Below are positions 1 to 9,165 of a stretch of DNA of 64,000 nt, piece after piece; the first letter of the stretch is position 1, and every line of letters begins with the position of its first letter. The stretch comes from Bin80 sp965220365 (GTDB taxonomy: Bacteria > Bacteroidota > Rhodothermia > Rhodothermales > Bin80). The notes below the pieces were generated by a model that was not told the DNA's origin, did no database searches, and saw nothing but the letters and a program-made list of their open reading frames with translations. The DNA is taken from assembly GCA_965220365.1 (NCBI GenBank), contig OZ244823.1, positions 2,170,001 through 2,234,000 of the forward strand, in the 5' to 3' direction. A program made the position numbers and the translations under genes.

Positions 1-135
1 AATCCACTTGACGAAGAACTACAGGTAGATGGTACAGCCGTAAGGTATGTACTCAGTCTTAAGTCTGGCGTAATGACAACCGTGATGTGGGGGACGCCGG
101 CATCGGTAGTCAGTATTGAAAAAATAAACCGTTGA
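1..135 (+). CDS. C-terminal end of an unidentified protein (partial)
   Basis: An open frame runs from base 1 and stops with TGA at 133-135, giving the last 44 residues of a protein that begins outside the window. The composition is protein-like and ends VVSIEKINR. It shows no motif that I recognise. It lies on the strand opposite to the hydroxyproline genes and converges on them, with about 150 bases between the two stops. The gene is seen directly as an open frame; its function is unknown. Confidence 0.5.
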   Translation, partial: NPLDEELQVDGTAVRYVLSLKSGVMTTVMWGTPASVVSIEKINR

Positions 136-289
136 GATAGGCTGGGTAAGAGCATTACGCTCTGCTTACCTGGAATACGCAGCGCCAGGGAAAGCACATA
201 TTTCGCAGTGCTTGGGCCATGAGGGCGTGTTCCGGTGAATAGCCGAATTACATTCCCCGGCTTCTGTGCCTGCCGGGAAAAACGTCGTG

Positions 290-1273
290 TTAAAGCGTCA
301 CCTCGGTGCCGAGTGTCATCTCACAGGCTCGTTTTTCCAAGAAGCTGGCCACTACGAGATCCTGGATCGCATTGCCCACGGACTTAAAAAAAGTGATTTC
401 GGAATCATTGGTGCGACCTTGGATATGGCCGATCAGAACCTCTCCTAATTCCCCGTGAATATGTAACACGTCAAAATGTCCCTGTTGAATTGGTACGATA
501 AGATCGCCAGCCTCTCTGAGGCATGCCTCGCGTTGATCTACAATCACCTTCGCTTGTGCTACTACGTCAGCAGGAATTTCCGTCATATCAGGTCGATAGG
601 AGCCAATTCCATTAATATGTGTTCCCGGTGACAGATGTTGGGATGAAAAGACAGGGGTCATGGATGTTGTGGCAGTGCAGACGACATCCGCTTCGGCAAG
701 CTCCCCCGGCTCCTTCGCTTTGGTCGCGGTGATGCCATGGCGGTGTTTTATTTTTTCTATGAACCTCTCTGTATTTTGGGGCGAGCGTCCAAAGACAATA
801 ATTTTTTTGATCGGACGTACAGTACAGATCGCCTCCACCTGGGTATATGCCTGAACTCCAGTACCAAAGATTGCCAAAACGGATGACGCTGGGCGCGCGA
901 GGACTTCCGTAGCCAATCCCGCACCTGCACCTGTTCGAAGAGACGTAATAGATTCACCATCCATAAGAGCAAGGGGAGTGCCTGTTTGTGCATCGCTAAG
1001 AGTCACAATGGCATGGATAAAGGGGAGTCCGCGCTCAGGGTTTGCTGGACTTACATTCACTACCTTCAAGCCGATCTGCGAATGATTTGCAGAGTAGGCC
1101 GGCATGAACAGTGCACGCTCTCCACGCTCCCCAATCGGCATATTCATACGTATGGGTACATTTGCACGTCCAGAGGAAAGTGCCTCAAAGCCTTCGCGCA
1201 TTAGGTCAATCGCTTCCCGCATAGATATTGCGGAAGCAATTTCTTTTCCTGAAAGTATTCGAAGTGTCGGCAT
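290..1273 (-). CDS. Ornithine cyclodeaminase/mu-crystallin family reductase, probable delta1-pyrroline-2-carboxylate reductase
   Basis: A 327-residue protein of the OCD/mu-crystallin family, an NAD(P)H-dependent Rossmann enzyme. The N-terminal part (LRILSGKEI, then MREAIDLMREGFEAL) forms the substrate domain. The dinucleotide site follows as SVLAIFGTGVQAYTQ, then GRSPQNTERF. I chose ATG at 1273, not the longer in-frame ATG at 1396, because the longer form would overlap the upstream gene by more than 100 bases and the extra 41 residues are not family-like. The start lies 7 bases after the stop of the dehydratase gene, so the two are almost certainly co-transcribed. Members beside trans-3-hydroxyproline dehydratases reduce delta1-pyrroline-2-carboxylate to L-proline, and that context decides the call. 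Ornithine cyclodeaminase itself is less likely. Confidence 0.8.
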   Translation of the reverse strand: MPTLRILSGKEIASAISMREAIDLMREGFEALSSGRANVPIRMNMPIGERGERALFMPAYSANHSQIGLKVVNVSPANPERGLPFIHAIVTLSDAQTGTPLALMDGESITSLRTGAGAGLATEVLARPASSVLAIFGTGVQAYTQVEAICTVRPIKKIIVFGRSPQNTERFIEKIKHRHGITATKAKEPGELAEADVVCTATTSMTPVFSSQHLSPGTHINGIGSYRPDMTEIPADVVAQAKVIVDQREACLREAGDLIVPIQQGHFDVLHIHGELGEVLIGHIQGRTNDSEITFFKSVGNAIQDLVVASFLEKRACEMTLGTEVTL

Positions 1274-1280
1274 GATGAAT

Positions 1281-2321
1281 TTATCGGAGGAGAAATCCGT
1301 CTCGAAGGGGATCTTGAGGATCCAGGATAAATGTGTGTTGCCCCGTAATAAATGCGCGGCCTTCAATCTCGGGGATAATGGCTTTGTGTGGACCAAATCG
1401 AAGTTCCTCCGTAATCATTCCCGTGAAGGAACTGCCGATGATACTTTCAATGATAATCGGCTCATCAGGTGTGAGCTCTCCCCGTGCATGTAACAGCGCG
1501 AGTCGGCCACTCACCCCCGTTCCCGTAGGACTCCGGTCCACCTCACCATCTGCAAAAACGCAGACATGGCAACTGTGTGCATCCGATGATTTTGCGGCAC
1601 CAACGAAGACGGTTCCGTACAAGAAGCCCAGATCCGGTTCGTAGGGATGGACAATGGGCAGGTCGACGATGATTGCCTGCTTAACCATCTTCCCCACACG
1701 AATCAGATCGCTATAGTGCTTGGGGCTTGTTTCCAAACCAACTTCCTCAGCCTCTATATACGCATAGTATGCACCGCCGAAGCCGAGATCGTACCGGATT
1801 CGTCCTATATCCGGCAGATCAACGAATTGGTCCATGGCATGTGCGTAGGAAGGGACATTTCTGAAGCGGACGGATTGCACTTGCCCAGCTTCAATGCGTG
1901 CCCATGCAGTCACTAATCCTGCCGGGGTATCGATCAGGACTTGTGGTTCAGGGTCTGATTTTGGGAGCATTCCTGTTTCGAGAACCACTTTTGTTACGGC
2001 AATGATCCCGTGGCCACACATCGTGCTATATCCTTCGTTGTGAAGGAAAAGCACTCCAAAATCGGCATTCTCATGAACCGGCTCTGTGATCAGGCATCCA
2101 TACATATCTGCGTGTCCTCGGGGCTCCCACAGCAGCGCAGTCCGCAGCGCATCGTGATGAGTTTGCAATTCGTTCCGGCGCGCCAATAGCGTATCACCTG
2201 CGGGTTGAGGATAGCCTGCTAGGATTACGCGTAAGGGTTCGCCTTCTGTATGTGCATCAATGCATCTGATAGTAAGTCCATCGGGGCGCCAGTTATCAAC
2301 TGTATGAATAGGAAGCGTCAT
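1281..2321 (-). CDS. Proline racemase-family trans-3-hydroxy-L-proline dehydratase
   Basis: A 346-residue member of the proline racemase superfamily. Racemases and 4-hydroxyproline epimerases use two catalytic cysteines. Here the first is present (MCGHG, Cys102), but the second position is threonine (DRSPTGTG, Thr266). In this family the Cys/Thr pair marks trans-3-hydroxy-L-proline dehydratases, which remove water to give delta1-pyrroline-2-carboxylate. The next gene encodes the matching reductase, so the pair should turn trans-3-hydroxyproline into L-proline. Collagen-like or plant protein breakdown would be a source. The family, length and residue swap are seen in the sequence; the exact substrate is inferred from them and from the neighbour. 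Confidence 0.85.
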   Translation of the reverse strand: MTLPIHTVDNWRPDGLTIRCIDAHTEGEPLRVILAGYPQPAGDTLLARRNELQTHHDALRTALLWEPRGHADMYGCLITEPVHENADFGVLFLHNEGYSTMCGHGIIAVTKVVLETGMLPKSDPEPQVLIDTPAGLVTAWARIEAGQVQSVRFRNVPSYAHAMDQFVDLPDIGRIRYDLGFGGAYYAYIEAEEVGLETSPKHYSDLIRVGKMVKQAIIVDLPIVHPYEPDLGFLYGTVFVGAAKSSDAHSCHVCVFADGEVDRSPTGTGVSGRLALLHARGELTPDEPIIIESIIGSSFTGMITEELRFGPHKAIIPEIEGRAFITGQHTFILDPQDPLRDGFLLR

Positions 2322-3921
2322 AGAATCTTCTCAATCTGCGCGTTCTCCTCATCCAACAGAAAACTTCCCCAACCGGTCCAGCAGCTAGTAGACAATATCT
2401 CGAAATATGCAGGAAGAAGTAGTCGCAGCAGTGGACAAAGCCAATCAGGAGTAAGCGCTCAGTACCTGGTCAAGGTAAGGCCTTAAACCAAGTTTTGATC
2501 TTTTGAGCCATCATTTTTCGGCGCATGGCCAAAAATTCATCGTAGTCAGGAATTGACCCGTTGAGCAAGGACGGTGGCACGCAATTTTGCTTGAGGTTTT
2601 CCTCCAATTGTACACGGTCACGGATTCCTCCATACCGCTCTTCTCCTCCGTTAACCTGTTCAAGTAGTTGAGCGAAGAAAATCTTTGGCGGTGTATCAGA
2701 TATAGCGATGTTGATTTCGCTCTGAGCGATTACGTAGTTGGCGATCTGATTGTATCGCCCCTTGGTGAGCCCCTGTTTCATCAAATCCTTGCGGGGGAAT
2801 ACATGATGACGATCTCCCCGATTGAGCAGTAGGTCTCGTACACAAATCGTAGTTGAGAGAAATCCTTTGTCGCCAAGAAATGCCTGTGCTGCTTGATAGG
2901 TAATAAAATAGGGGCTCGTTGAGCTAGAGGTTTCCATATCTTGAAGCAGCATGCCAGTCCAATAGCTTTCAGGAAGTTCGTTTTCGATAGTAGACTCAAG
3001 ATAGGGGCGTAATCCTCGAGTAGCGATTTGGCGGATGTCAAGATCGAACATAGTTTCTGGGCTTCCTGAATAACGTCTCGTAAGAATTGACATCGCATAC
3101 CATCGACAGGTCAAGCTTTCAATTTCGGACGAGGAGAGTCCCTCTTCGCGCCCTTGCAGGTAAATAATGTAGGCGAAGTTGACAGCATTCTGACTTCGGA
3201 TCATCCTAGATGTGAGGAATCCCGAGGAGCGTAGGATCATGATTAGCCGGTCGAAGTTGGTCTTATTCATGAAGTCAGAGACACCTTCCTTCAACTGGTT
3301 GAAAGTATTTTCTACGATCTCTTCCTCGTACTCGCGAGTCTCAAAATTACGACCCGATAGAAGAGATACCAGATCCTGTAGCTTGCCACGTTTGAACTTT
3401 GAAGTAAATGCCATCCGTAGCATATCGGTATAGGTTGGATCGTAGAGATTATCGTTTACCCCCTTAAGCCAAGTCATTTTTGGCCAAAATGGAGAAGCTA
3501 TAAAATCGGAATCCTTTTCGATCTCTGGATAGGATTCCGGTGCGATGGCTAGATGACAGAAGTAGTCAATGGCCTTACGCAGGAGTCCGCCGTCGTGGAT
3601 TTCATTTGCTGCGATTTTTGACATTGCAAAATCTGCCTGAGAGAGAGTTGTGCCAGCTGAGTTCACGCGAATGAAAATTTCAGTTACCTTATCAATATCA
3701 AGTTTCTCATCTAGCTCAATAACTCCGACTTGGTTATTGGCGATTTTGCTAACCTCTTGGATTGCCTAGTTGATATCTTTTGGCAAGGTGTTTTCATTGT
3801 ATTCGGTGTAAGTGTTAACTAACTCAAATAGATCAGCTTCAGGATCAAAGATCGCGGCAACATCATCAATCCAGGCACGATCTTTTTCAATGGCCGGATT
3901 GCATACCTCGAAGCGTTTTTC

Positions 3922-3941
3922 CAAAGGCTGAACTTCCCCCC
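3922..3941. repeat. Left end of IS1634-like element: 6-bp target duplication plus 14-bp inverted repeat
   Basis: CAAAGG at 3922-3927 is followed by CTGAACTTCCCCCC at 3928-3941. The same 14 bases occur inverted at 7826-7839, followed by CAAAGG at 7840-7845. The 6-bp duplication and inverted ends define the element exactly, and removing them restores the DUF262 frame. Confidence 0.9.
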
Positions 3942-4147
3942 TTTCTGGTTTCCCCAATGTACGATATTCCCCATGAATTTAGGATATTTTGGGGATAGAT
4001 TGCCCCTCCTCAGCGGGGGGGGACTCCCTACCATTTATGCAAGTCAAAACCGGGAAAAATTGATTGATTTCAAATTTTTTTATTTGATCTGAGATTTACG
4101 TGATTTCTACGGACTTTCCTCTGCAGATTGATTTCGTTTTTTTCGGG

Positions 4148-5452
4148 TTATCCGGCTGGTTGTAGCAATTTGGTAGCAGCGGTTGCTCGACTGTGGTCAA
4201 AGCATGTTTGGTCCCGAAGCATAGCACAGGCGATGGCGAGCAGGCGGTCTGCGACCGAGCGCAGGGCTCGACCATGACTGTGACCGCGTTCCCGGAGAGC
4301 TTTATACTTGGCTTTGCTGATGGAGTCGTGCTGGATGGCCACGCGGCTCCAGTGGTAGACGGCGTTGACCAGGCGTGCCTGCGAGGCTCGTCGTCGAACC
4401 ACTCGCCAGGATTTTCCTGAGCGTCGGGTGACAGGGGCGACGCCACACAGGCAGCGTAGCCCCCTGTAATCCCGGTTCTTGACCAACCCGGATGCCTCCG
4501 AGAGGAGCGTTGCCAACACCGTGGTTCCGACCCCGGGCATGGAGGAAAGAATCTCCACATCGTGCAATGGATTCCCCGAAGCGGTCGGCTTGCTCTGGAC
4601 TTGTTCCGGTTCGTGCGAAGCGCTGGGAACCGGGGTTTGATCCGATGCAAGGATCACTTCCATGGCATGCTGAGCCTCCTGAACTTGTTGCTCGATCAAC
4701 GCGAGCTGCTGCATAAGAAGCCGGATGCGTGTGGTGGCCGCCTCCAAGACCCCGGCGGCGATCGTGACCGGCTGGGCCCGCAAGTATTGGAGCACCTTCT
4801 CTGCATTCAAACGCCGAATCCGGTGTTTTTTGAGCACTTTTTCCACCGAAGAGAGGCGTACCCGGCGAGCACATGTTGGTGTGGGAATGAGCGTCCATAG
4901 GGCCATCAATACCGGAGAGAACAGCGGGAACCCAAGTTCCAGGAACTGCGGAAAGTACCGCCAGAGCTGGGCGCGGACCTGATGCGTAAGCCGAGTGCGC
5001 TGACTGGTGAGTTCCTCACTCATTCGCGACCACTCGCGCAGCTGGACGATCTTGGCATCCAGAGGATCCAGTTCACGTAGACAGACAGGATCGGTCCGGA
5101 GGGCATCGGCAAGCACGTGTGCATCCCGACGATCATCTTTGGCCCCTGCAGGTGAAAACCGATCCCGGAAGCGGTCCAGTTGTTTGGGATTGATGGAAAA
5201 GGTTGGAATCCCTCGATCCAGCAGACTGTCCACCACGGGACCGTGTGGGATTTCAATGGCGACCCCAAGCTGCGCGGCAACACCGCCTGCACAGGCAAGT
5301 ATCCAATCCAGCAGCTGGCTGAGCCCCTCTCCAGAGTGGGCAAATGCACGTTCGCCCAGAACGGCGCCCTCCGAGTTCAAAACGCAGACCTGGTGCGACT
5401 GGGAGCCCCAGTCGATCCCTGCAAAAAAAATCGGTTGAAATTTCGTCGACAT
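4148..5452 (-). CDS. IS110-family transposase (DEDD recombinase)
   Basis: A 434-residue protein with the N-terminal RuvC-like DEDD domain (FAGIDWGSQSH near residue 10, and DRRDAHVLADAL near residue 110). The C-terminal Tnp_IS116/IS110/IS902 domain shows LSSMPGVGTTVLATLL and LRCLCGVAPVTRRSGK. I chose ATG at 5452 because the family starts just before the GIDWG motif; the 27 extra upstream residues of the longer frame are not family-like. The gene appears full length and may be active. IS110 enzymes recombine DNA guided by a bridge RNA encoded in the element's non-coding end. The element is nested in the IS1634-like unit. Confidence 0.9.
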   Translation of the reverse strand: MSTKFQPIFFAGIDWGSQSHQVCVLNSEGAVLGERAFAHSGEGLSQLLDWILACAGGVAAQLGVAIEIPHGPVVDSLLDRGIPTFSINPKQLDRFRDRFSPAGAKDDRRDAHVLADALRTDPVCLRELDPLDAKIVQLREWSRMSEELTSQRTRLTHQVRAQLWRYFPQFLELGFPLFSPVLMALWTLIPTPTCARRVRLSSVEKVLKKHRIRRLNAEKVLQYLRAQPVTIAAGVLEAATTRIRLLMQQLALIEQQVQEAQHAMEVILASDQTPVPSASHEPEQVQSKPTASGNPLHDVEILSSMPGVGTTVLATLLSEASGLVKNRDYRGLRCLCGVAPVTRRSGKSWRVVRRRASQARLVNAVYHWSRVAIQHDSISKAKYKALRERGHSHGRALRSVADRLLAIACAMLRDQTCFDHSRATAATKLLQPAG

Positions 5453-5760
5453 AATTGAGTATCTTTTAAGTGAAGAAGATCGCGGGTCGCCGTGACGTTC
5501 CGTCTGTCCCTGTATCGGTGCTCTATGGCACAAACTCCCTACGGGGCGTGCATCACGGCACTCCCTAGGGCACAGTTCCCCCCCAGGCGCTCAAAGGCGC
5601 AGGGGGCACTTGGTTGCTCCCAGGGAGGTACTCGCGGTGACAGATGCAAAACACAAGCTCGAAAACGCTTGTGATCTCGGAAAGATAAATCAAGCCTTGT
5701 CTTTGGCTGGATCTCGAATCTTCAACTTCGTTAATCACTCTTACAGTGAGCTTGGCTAAG
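5453..5760 (-). other. Candidate bridge-RNA region of the IS110 element
   Basis: About 300 bases upstream of the recombinase start hold no gene. They contain many short GC-rich inverted segments, for example around ctccctacgggg and cactccctagggc (5536-5570), then gcgctcaaaggcgc (5587-5600). In the IS110 group the bridge RNA is encoded in this 5' non-coding end. The position fits; I did not derive its two guide loops or the element border. Confidence 0.35.
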
Positions 5761-5821
5761 CATCACCTATAAGATACAGGGGGGATCTGGGGGCTTTTCC
5801 TCAATTCTGTGAACCAAAGGG

Positions 5822-7552
5822 CTACACCGGCTTGATGCCTAGAAGTTTGAGTGCCCGCTGTTGGGTAGGACTAATTTTCTCCACCATGATCACTTCCGGG
5901 GATTTATCTACGGAGATTTTTGGTACAACAACCAGACGGCAAAGCCCCGCGAGTTCGTCCATCACCTCGGCAAAGCTCATGACTTTTTCTCCTTCATGAT
6001 TTCGTTTGGTTCGGGCTTTCTTTTTCGTCCGGGGAGAGGGTTTGGCCGGTTCCACGGCATTCTTGCGCTGTGCAGCTTTCCCCGCTGGATCATCCTCAGT
6101 AAACAACATGGGGGCTAACTTCCGGCGCAGATGATACTCCACATAGTAGGCCAGCATGCATAAAAACACATGGGCGATCACCCGGTTTTTCTTGCGATGG
6201 TGAATTGGACGTACGCGCAACGAGATTGTTTTCATCGTGCGAAAGGCCTGCTCCACCGTGGACAGACGCTTATAATTCGCCACCAATTCGGTCGCCTCCG
6301 GCTTCTGTTTCAAACTGGAGCGGATCGCATACAAGCCGTCAAGCCGTTCTGCCTTCGCAATGGCCGCCGCATTGCACTCATAGGCAAAGTGTTCCTGCTC
6401 AATCTCCAGCGTGAAGAACTTCCGGACCTTGTATTTTCCAATGACCCGCCCGACGCGTACGCCAATTTTGCCTTTGCACGTTAACCGGCACTGCTCACGC
6501 TTGGTGGCTGCAACAATTTCATCCAGGGCTTGCTCGGTCTTGATCAGGAGTTCTTCCCGCTGTCGCTTGCTCTTCTCGGCCTGCAAGGGGTTTCTGCATA
6601 ACACGATCCGATCCTCTGGATACAGATCACTGTGTAGTTTCATTACATCCTGTTCATCAAACAGGCTCATCTGCACCTGTTTCTGTTCCACCACCGCACG
6701 AATCTCATTCTTTTTCATGGCGGTGATCCAGTCGAGTCCCACGGGGATCAACTCTTCCTGAATCTGCTTTTGCTGCAGGATTCCCCGATCCCCCACCAAC
6801 ACCACTTGTTGAAGCCCAAAGGTCTGCTGAAGCTTCTTCACCTGTGCACTGAGCGTACTTACATCTGCGGTATTGCCGCGGAAAACGTCCACCGACACCG
6901 GGCAGCCCTCTGGATCGGTCATCAGACCAATGACGATCTGCTGCTTGCCCCGCTTTTTGTCCCGGTTGTAGCCATAGGCGGCAAATTCATTCTGCTGGCC
7001 TTCCACGTAGCTGCTGGTGACATCATAGAGCACCATGCCACCTTCCTTGAGATGCCGTTTGGCGAGACGGCACTCCATCGCGGTCTTGTGTTGGACCAAT
7101 TGATCCATGGCCGCATACAGATCCTCCTCGTCCACACATTTGAGTCCAAGCTCTTCATTGAGCGTGGAGGTCGCCGTGCGCACATCCAACATGGCACTGG
7201 TGGCCAGTTTGCTGGTCGGCTTGATCACGCGTGCGGCGATCATGCCGAGCACCAGTCGACGGAAGCGGGAATTCTTCGGGGCAATCCATGCAGGCAGATC
7301 CAGTTGATGCATGACTCCCAGGACCGCGGCAACGTGTCCGTGCGGGGTATTGCTTTGAATGGTGAAGGCATCTTGGATGGAGTTTACGGCGGTTCCTCCC
7401 TTCAAGAGCACCCGAAGCCCCTCAATGACATCCACGGGGAGTTTGGAGATATTGGCGAGTGTGGTTTTGACGATTTTGCCATGGACGCGTTTGGATTCTC
7501 GAATGAGCCAGGTGGGATTGGAATTTCGGTTGGGGATTTTGGCGACATACAT
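5822..7552 (-). CDS. IS1634-family transposase
   Basis: A DDE transposase of 576 residues. I chose ATG at 7552 because family members begin with the pattern seen there (MYVAKIPNRNSNPTWLIRES); the frame remains open upstream to 7744, but that part is low-complexity and unlike the family. Family signs are YDVTSSYVEG, FRGNTADVSTL, VLVGDRGIL and, near the end, LSTVEQAFRTMKTISLRVRPI, the Y/R-E-K block of the IS4 superfamily. It reads opposite to the plus strand, as does the disrupted host gene. It appears intact. Confidence 0.88.
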   Translation of the reverse strand: MYVAKIPNRNSNPTWLIRESKRVHGKIVKTTLANISKLPVDVIEGLRVLLKGGTAVNSIQDAFTIQSNTPHGHVAAVLGVMHQLDLPAWIAPKNSRFRRLVLGMIAARVIKPTSKLATSAMLDVRTATSTLNEELGLKCVDEEDLYAAMDQLVQHKTAMECRLAKRHLKEGGMVLYDVTSSYVEGQQNEFAAYGYNRDKKRGKQQIVIGLMTDPEGCPVSVDVFRGNTADVSTLSAQVKKLQQTFGLQQVVLVGDRGILQQKQIQEELIPVGLDWITAMKKNEIRAVVEQKQVQMSLFDEQDVMKLHSDLYPEDRIVLCRNPLQAEKSKRQREELLIKTEQALDEIVAATKREQCRLTCKGKIGVRVGRVIGKYKVRKFFTLEIEQEHFAYECNAAAIAKAERLDGLYAIRSSLKQKPEATELVANYKRLSTVEQAFRTMKTISLRVRPIHHRKKNRVIAHVFLCMLAYYVEYHLRRKLAPMLFTEDDPAGKAAQRKNAVEPAKPSPRTKKKARTKRNHEGEKVMSFAEVMDELAGLCRLVVVPKISVDKSPEVIMVEKISPTQQRALKLLGIKPV

Positions 7553-7762
7553 GGGTACATATGTGAAGTAAGTTTCTGGATTAATATACACATAAATTGG
7601 GAATAATACATAAAAACTCGGTTCAATTCCTCGAAAAAACGGTTCAGAATACATGGGTACATAAACATCAATGCCGAATACCCCGAAACGCCTGTTTTGG
7701 GAGAAGAAATCAAGGAAAAAACCGTGAAATGCCCCGAATATCAAGGGCCACGGTACAAATTA

Positions 7763-7788
7763 TTGCCCATTGAGTACTCAATGGGCAA
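7763..7788. repeat. Perfect 26-bp palindrome inside the IS end
   Basis: TTGCCCATTGAGT is followed directly by its exact reverse complement, without a loop. It lies between the right inverted repeat of the IS1634-like element and the transposase, upstream of the gene. It could block read-through transcription into the transposase or bind a regulator. The palindrome is seen directly; the role is inferred. Confidence 0.8.
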
Positions 7789-7825
7789 CCTTAAACCTTA
7801 ATCCAGCCGATGGGAAGGGAAATTA

Positions 7826-7845
7826 GGGGGGAAGTTCAGCAAAGG
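7826..7845. repeat. Right end of IS1634-like element: 14-bp inverted repeat plus target duplication
   Basis: GGGGGGAAGTTCAG at 7826-7839 is the exact inverse of 3928-3941 and is followed by the duplicated target CAAAGG at 7840-7845. Confidence 0.9.
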
Positions 7846-8557
7846 ATTGAACGCGATGCGAATTCGCACGGATTTATAATTTTTGGTAAGTACTCTGTAC
7901 CCTAGAAGTGCTGCCATGAGTGCGGTAACTCGTTGTTGGCCATCAATCAAGATGCGTTTTCCATTCGAAAAGGTACCATCCTTTAGTTTGATCGAAGGGT
8001 TGCGCCACGAAATCAGGTAGCCGATCGGATAACCCTGATGCAGTGAGTCAAGTAGATTGCGCACTTGTGTCGAGTCCCACACAAAGGGACGTTGGATTTC
8101 GGGAATCGCGATATTGCCCGTCTTCACCCAATTCAGTAAAGTATCTATCGTATGTGAAGTAACAGAATATTGTCGTCGTATAGGCATCGGATGTTCTCTT
8201 CAATGAGCCTCGTGCAAAACTCATTTGTCGCAACGAGATCTCAGCTAAATTGAAGGCATTCATCCCCTCAATTCTGGTATAGACTAGGAAGAGCTTTTGA
8301 GGCGCTATAGTTTTTTGTAATTTACATCAGAACGTACAATTTGGCTTATGGAGAAGCGACTTGGCGGCTTTGACGGCGAATCCGTCTGGTATTCGCGTAT
8401 TTTGTGCCCCGGAGGGTTGTAACATATGATTTCGGTTTCGTGTAGAGCTGCCACGATCTAGGAACGCGTGTTCATCGGTAAGGTGTCGATGATCGCAAGA
8501 GAATTTCGTTGGTTCTCCAACCGTGCCAATCACTTCTGCATAAGCCATGACTCAGGC

Positions 8558-8830
8558 CCGCACGCGGGTGGTGATTAAGGGATTTTCCAGATGTAGTGCT
8601 GCCCACAAAAAGCCGACCAATTCGCGTGCGATCGTGGTGTTGGCGACACATCTCGGTTTGGTCTGACATAGTTTGTGGAACCGTTTGTATCGTTGACGTT
8701 GCGCCTTCCAAGTCACGGCGATAACCTCTGCCTACACCGCTTGTTGCCGTTGTTTTAGCTCCTGACTGCATCGCTGCATGACATTCAGGCCGGCCATTCC
8801 ATTGGCGACCCTGACGGCCCAACGAGTTGA
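8558..8830 (-). pseudogene. Fragment of a transposase, probably IS110-like C-terminus
   Basis: Read on the minus strand, the frame gives VANGMAGLNVMQRCSQELK, then an in-frame TAG, then VIAVTWKAQRQRYKRFHKL and IARELVGFLWAALHLENP. The end resembles the C-terminus of IS110/IS116-type transposases, where a final ARELVGFLWA-like segment is usual. No N-terminal domain is present. It lies within the decayed DDE element, so it is either a nested remnant or scrambled debris. The family call is tentative. Confidence 0.45.
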
Positions 8831-8838
8831 TTATTGTT

Positions 8839-9165
8839 ATGATCTCATATGATCTCATGGACAGCGCCCATGACGCAAAGGCGATTCACGCCCACAGTCG
8901 GGCATCGGCACATGTGCCGATCATTGATTCAAATCCTCGGAAGCGAATTGCGGTGCATCGCCTTGAGAAGAAGGCACAATGTACGGCCGGGTTTACCTCA
9001 CCGGAGCGGGTACGCTACCGGGAGCGTTCCACGGTCGAGCGGGCCTTTGGACGACTCAAGGATGAGTTCGGAGCACGTTATGTCCGGGTGCACGGCTATC
9101 GGAAGGTGATGTGCCATCTGATGTTCGCCATCGTGGTGCTCACCGTGGATCAACTGCTCGGCTGA
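8839..9165 (+). pseudogene. C-terminal fragment of a DDE transposase (IS5/IS1182-like)
   Basis: An open frame gives DSAHDAKAIHAHSRASAHVP, IIDSNPRKR and YRERSTVERAFGRLKDEFG, ending VLTVDQLLG. The RSTVERAFGRLKD block is the last catalytic Glu region of DDE_Tnp_1 transposases. The N-terminal two thirds of a normal 350-450-residue enzyme are missing. It is oriented left to right within the inverted ends of the decayed IS. Confidence 0.7.

Larger units (their letters stand above)
3928..7839 (-). mobile_element. IS1634-like insertion sequence containing a nested IS110 element
   Basis: A 3,912-bp unit bounded by perfect 14-bp inverted repeats and a 6-bp target duplication (CAAAGG). It carries its own transposase at 5822-7552. 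The normal IS1634 length is about 2 kb. The extra length is explained by an IS110-family element (transposase 4148-5452 and its flanks) sitting between the transposase stop and the left end. IS110 elements leave no clear duplication, so its exact borders within roughly 3.95-5.8 kb are not fixed here. The whole unit breaks the DUF262 gene. Confidence 0.85.
2470..8187 (-). pseudogene. DUF262/HNH-type (GmrSD-like) protein, split by an IS and carrying a nonsense codon
   Basis: The N-terminal piece (8187 to 7840) has the DUF262 motifs IPEIQRPFVWD and LIDGQQRVTAL. The remainder (3921 to 2470) carries the C-terminal half with NRGDRHHVFPRK, a DUF1524/HNH-like motif. Removing the IS at 3928-7839 and one copy of its 6-bp duplication joins the reading as IAFNPL-EKRFEV and gives a 600-codon frame, typical of one-chain DUF262 proteins. 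A TAG at 3766-3768 lies in frame between PKDIN and AIQEV, so the gene is dead twice over. GmrSD-type proteins are modification-dependent nucleases used against phages, so this was probably a restriction-like defence gene. The assignment to GmrSD rather than another DUF262 branch is uncertain. Confidence 0.85.

Noticed and set aside
6770..7606. 278-codon plus-strand frame
   Set aside because: It is the shadow of the IS1634-family transposase on the other strand.
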